Part shown: positions 61,501 through 64,000 of the stretch, one piece after another
Layout of the letters: each line of letters starts with the position of its first letter
How positions within the stretch are numbered: position 1 is the stretch's first letter
Source of the DNA: Typha latifolia
Taxonomy: Eukaryota > Streptophyta > Magnoliopsida > Poales > Typhaceae
NCBI GenBank assembly: GCA_019914945.1
Contig: CM034099.1
Location: forward strand, 5,518,001-5,582,000
Length of the DNA stretch: 64,000 bases
Direction of reading: 5' to 3'
Made by a program: the position numbers and the translations under genes
Notes under the pieces: generated by a model
Databases searched by the model: none
Seen by the model: only the letters and a program-made list of their open reading frames with translations
What the model was told of the DNA's origin: nothing

Positions 61501-63327
61501 ACCATTTACTGGTCAGTAGGACATATTTAGCCCATACTTCCAAATAATAATGAAACAAGATTTAGGATAATTCAGAAGATAAATTATGAGAATAAATTTG
61601 TTCAATTCATCCTCATTCCCAAGCGACCTTTCTAACTAAATAAATACAAGAAAACATCCTCATGCACAGGACCCATCTGCAATCCTGCTTCACTCATAAA
61701 TGGAAAATATAAACTTCCATTCACTTCAAACTGTTTTCTTATTTTGGACTACAACTATTTATTCTATAATAACAACTAAATATTATAAGAACTATATTCT
61801 AGAATAAAAATAATATTCATCAAAATTACATTTTATACCACATAATAACTCAATTACTAATTTACCTTTGATAACTATCCGATTAACCTACTTTACATCA
61901 ATCAAAGAGTATTTATGATAATTTTATAAAAAAGTAATTATTACACTCCTATTCTAATATATAAATGAACATATGAAAAGTTATTCTTAGAATAAAGACA
62001 TCATTTTAGGAATAACAAAAAGAAATACATATTCTAGAATTGACCTTATTTAACAAACAAGGCCTAAATATATTAAATTGTTACTGAGAACAAGTAAAGA
62101 TGGAATAGCACAAATCCCAAACCTGACCTGCTATCCAACATAACCAGGACTGCACTTTGTTGCGGACATACAGTGAATTAGTGTAATGTAACCTAGGGCA
62201 TCTCATCTACTGCAGCATACCCCCCTCAACATAATGTCTTTAATAATCTTCAAACAGTGTACTGAGTGGTAAACTACCATTCCTAAATTGCATACAAATC
62301 CATACTGCAAAATGACAAGTTGGCAACACTAACCATGGAAACTACCGTGCATCCTAGTAGAACAGTGCATGTTTTATCTATATGACTTATTAGCCTCTAG
62401 GTACCTGTAACTTGCTGTCAAAAAGTTTATCACATGATAATCTTAACACTGATCATCCATTGGGTCTTTTTAGGCGTAAAGCAATTGACAGCAAATATTG
62501 TGGTTTAGTTTCTTTTCATTCCATCTGAGATATCAGGCAACAGATTCAGCTTCCATCTGGAAGCTCAGAGCAAAAAAGAATTCCATATTTGTCACGAACA
62601 TGACAAGAAAACATTCGGGTTCGTTCAATTCCATAGTTGATTTGGATGGTGACAAAAAGACATTGCATATTTTGCAATTACTAAGATGATAAACCTTCAA
62701 AGCTTACTCAAGTTCACCGTACCATTGTAGAAGCACTGGAAGCTGCAATGAAGGATGAAGCACCATCTACATTTCCATTAGCGATGATTCCCAAGTTGGC
62801 ATTACCTGTGCCACCATCATTCACATTGTTCTTGTTTCCCTTGATTTGGACACATGAAGGATCTTCTGGATTTTCACAGGCAGTTCGTGAATCATCTTTG
62901 TATCTTCCATTACGCTCCCTTGCCTCAGCTAACTCTAGCTGAAGTTGTTGTATCGCTTGTAGATGATGCCTCTCCATTTCAGCAAACTAGAAAGGATCAA
63001 AGGGCGACACAAGAATTGAAATCAAACAAAATTGCAAGCATACCATATTGACTTATGTGATACAAAGATTAGTCAACAATCTTATGATAGGAGCAATTTC
63101 ATAAATACATAATTCATAAGTAATCAGCATCCACATGATAAACCAACCTGTCGCTGAAAATTAATCCAATATTGGTTAAATTGCTCAGTACGTTCTCGTA
63201 GCTCAGCTTGTAATGTCTGATTAGTGGTCGAATGCAAAGCATCCATTTCTTGAGCTCGAGAAAGCCAAGCTTGTGCCTCCCTTAACTGCTCATCCTTGTA
63301 AAGAACAGTTTCTTGTGCAACCCTATG
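58512..63327 (-). CDS. Uncharacterised plant coiled-coil protein, 3' part (5' end outside window)
   Basis: Nine exons join in phase: 63327-63148, 62986-62723, 61197-61000, 60906-60703, 60610-60503, 60390-60085, 59344-59246, 59160-58634 and 58545-58512, giving the last 639 residues. The first visible exon (HRVAQETVLYKDEQLREAQA...) and the start of the next (FAEMERHHLQAIQQLQLELA) form a coiled coil. A Gln/Pro/Ser-rich middle (LPPGQISAMHPYMMHPQGLP) follows. The most conserved part spans AEPSLLDERALLACIVRAIP, DGRIRISTTLPNRLGKML, LHWHDYKKHYGKLDDFVAHH and LFVIEGDFIHLREGAQQI, then a poly-Ala-like run; this looks like a small winged-helix-type module, but that is inference. The tail ends SSAAGLISRR. 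I remember this as a conserved plant family of unknown function (possibly catalogued as DUF7725) with a longer coiled-coil N-terminus. The exon at 63327 opens in phase with a good acceptor, so more exons lie to the right. Confidence 0.85.
61560..62060. repeat. AT-rich repeat-like segment in an intron
   Basis: Motifs such as TATTCTAGAATAAAA, TTATTCTTAGAATAAAG and CATATTCTAGAATTGACC recur in both directions, as in a degraded foldback or MITE-type element, but I could not define its ends. Confidence 0.3.
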
Positions 63328-64000
63328 CTGGAAAGAAAAATTATTTTGGTACCACATACCACATTAAGTATGGTCCAGTAAGATTGAATTTGAATTATAA
63401 AGCTTATGATAATCAACAGAATTATGCAAAATGACATAAAGGTACTACTTTAAGCCACCAGTTACAACAACGAGATCTTCTAACTATAAGCAGTAAATAT
63501 GATGGACACAAGCAGAGACAGATGAGAGTCAGATATGAGCCTCTAAAAAAGAGACAAAATGAAGATTTTTAAGTCTCTAGTGTGGAGCACTGTTTCGAAA
63601 AGCGGAAAAGGCGGCCGCCATGGCGGGGCGGTGCACCGGCCGCCCCGCCATGTTGAAAGGCGTCGGCAAAAGGCAGCCAAGCGCCTTGGCGGGCTGCCTA
63701 GGCTAAAATAGTGCTAGGTGGGCCGCTTGGCCTGACTTGGCAGGCTAGCGCTTCGGCCTGCCAAGTCGAGATGCAGTTATTAGTGAGCGGGTCGGGTTTT
63801 ATAGCGGACCGGGTTTAATAAAACTAACAAATTTAGAGAAGTTAATTGCTAATTGCTTTATGAATTATTGAATTAAGATTACAGAGAAGAATTTTTTTTT
63901 CACTGTGATGCATTATTAATTAGGGGAATTACTAATTGCCTGCTATTTAAGTATATAATTTCTGATTAGAGGATTTTGAAATGTGATTCATGTGAATAAA
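63328..64000. other. Intron of the coiled-coil gene with a GC-rich repeat
   Basis: Upstream of the first visible exon no further exon is recognisable before the window ends. Positions about 63590-63780 are strongly GC-rich (GGCGGCCGCCATGGCGGGGC and GGCTGCCTAGGC-type motifs, inverted on both sides), unlike the AT-rich surroundings, and look like one end of a transposon. Confidence 0.5.

Overview
This is plant nuclear DNA. Genes are AT-rich and intron-rich with GT-AG splice sites; products include a secreted GH9 cellulase, a plastid D27-family protein and an eight-cysteine lipid transfer protein; non-autonomous DNA transposons fill introns and spacers. Protein style suggests an angiosperm, perhaps a monocot, but I cannot name the species. 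All gene models were built by hand by joining exons in phase and comparing them with remembered family sequences; no search was run.

Layout: (1) 1003-1344 (-) a small anther-type lipid transfer protein. (2) 5074-15137 (-) a SEUSS-like LIM-domain-binding co-regulator (SLK type), nine coding exons plus a 5' UTR exon; one intron holds an LTR-like remnant. (3) 17742-26030 (-) a GEN1-type Holliday-junction/flap endonuclease, eight exons, two introns swollen by transposons and a tandem duplication. (4) 26411-29530 (-) a decayed sorbitol dehydrogenase gene plus a separate fragment of a second copy, with an unrecognised broken reading frame on the other strand between them. (5) 31498-36168 (+) an AT-hook (AHL) protein with a PPC domain, five exons. 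(6) 36882-39345 (-) a secreted GH9 endo-beta-1,4-glucanase, eight exons. (7) 42240-44060 (-) a beta-carotene isomerase D27-like protein, five exons, with a short C-terminus. (8) 46304-54289 (+) phosphatidylinositol synthase, ten coding exons; the 3.2 kb last intron carries two hAT-like elements. (9) 58512-63327 (-), running off the right edge, the 3' part of a coiled-coil plant protein that I recall only as an uncharacterised family.

The genes look like ordinary unlinked housekeeping and developmental genes; I see no cluster or pathway joining them. The accessory content is mostly transposons: two related Mutator-like elements with intact 9-bp target duplications (16238-17182 and 18714-19211), a hAT-like element with an intact 8-bp duplication (51551-52049) carrying tRNA/SINE-like boxes, two further hAT-like candidates, a pair of ~180-bp MITEs 42 kb apart, and an LTR remnant. 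I found no clear tRNA, rRNA or CRISPR array, and no convincing new biological system; the most useful items are the pseudogene, the transposon boundaries, the SLK start problem and the D27-like truncation.
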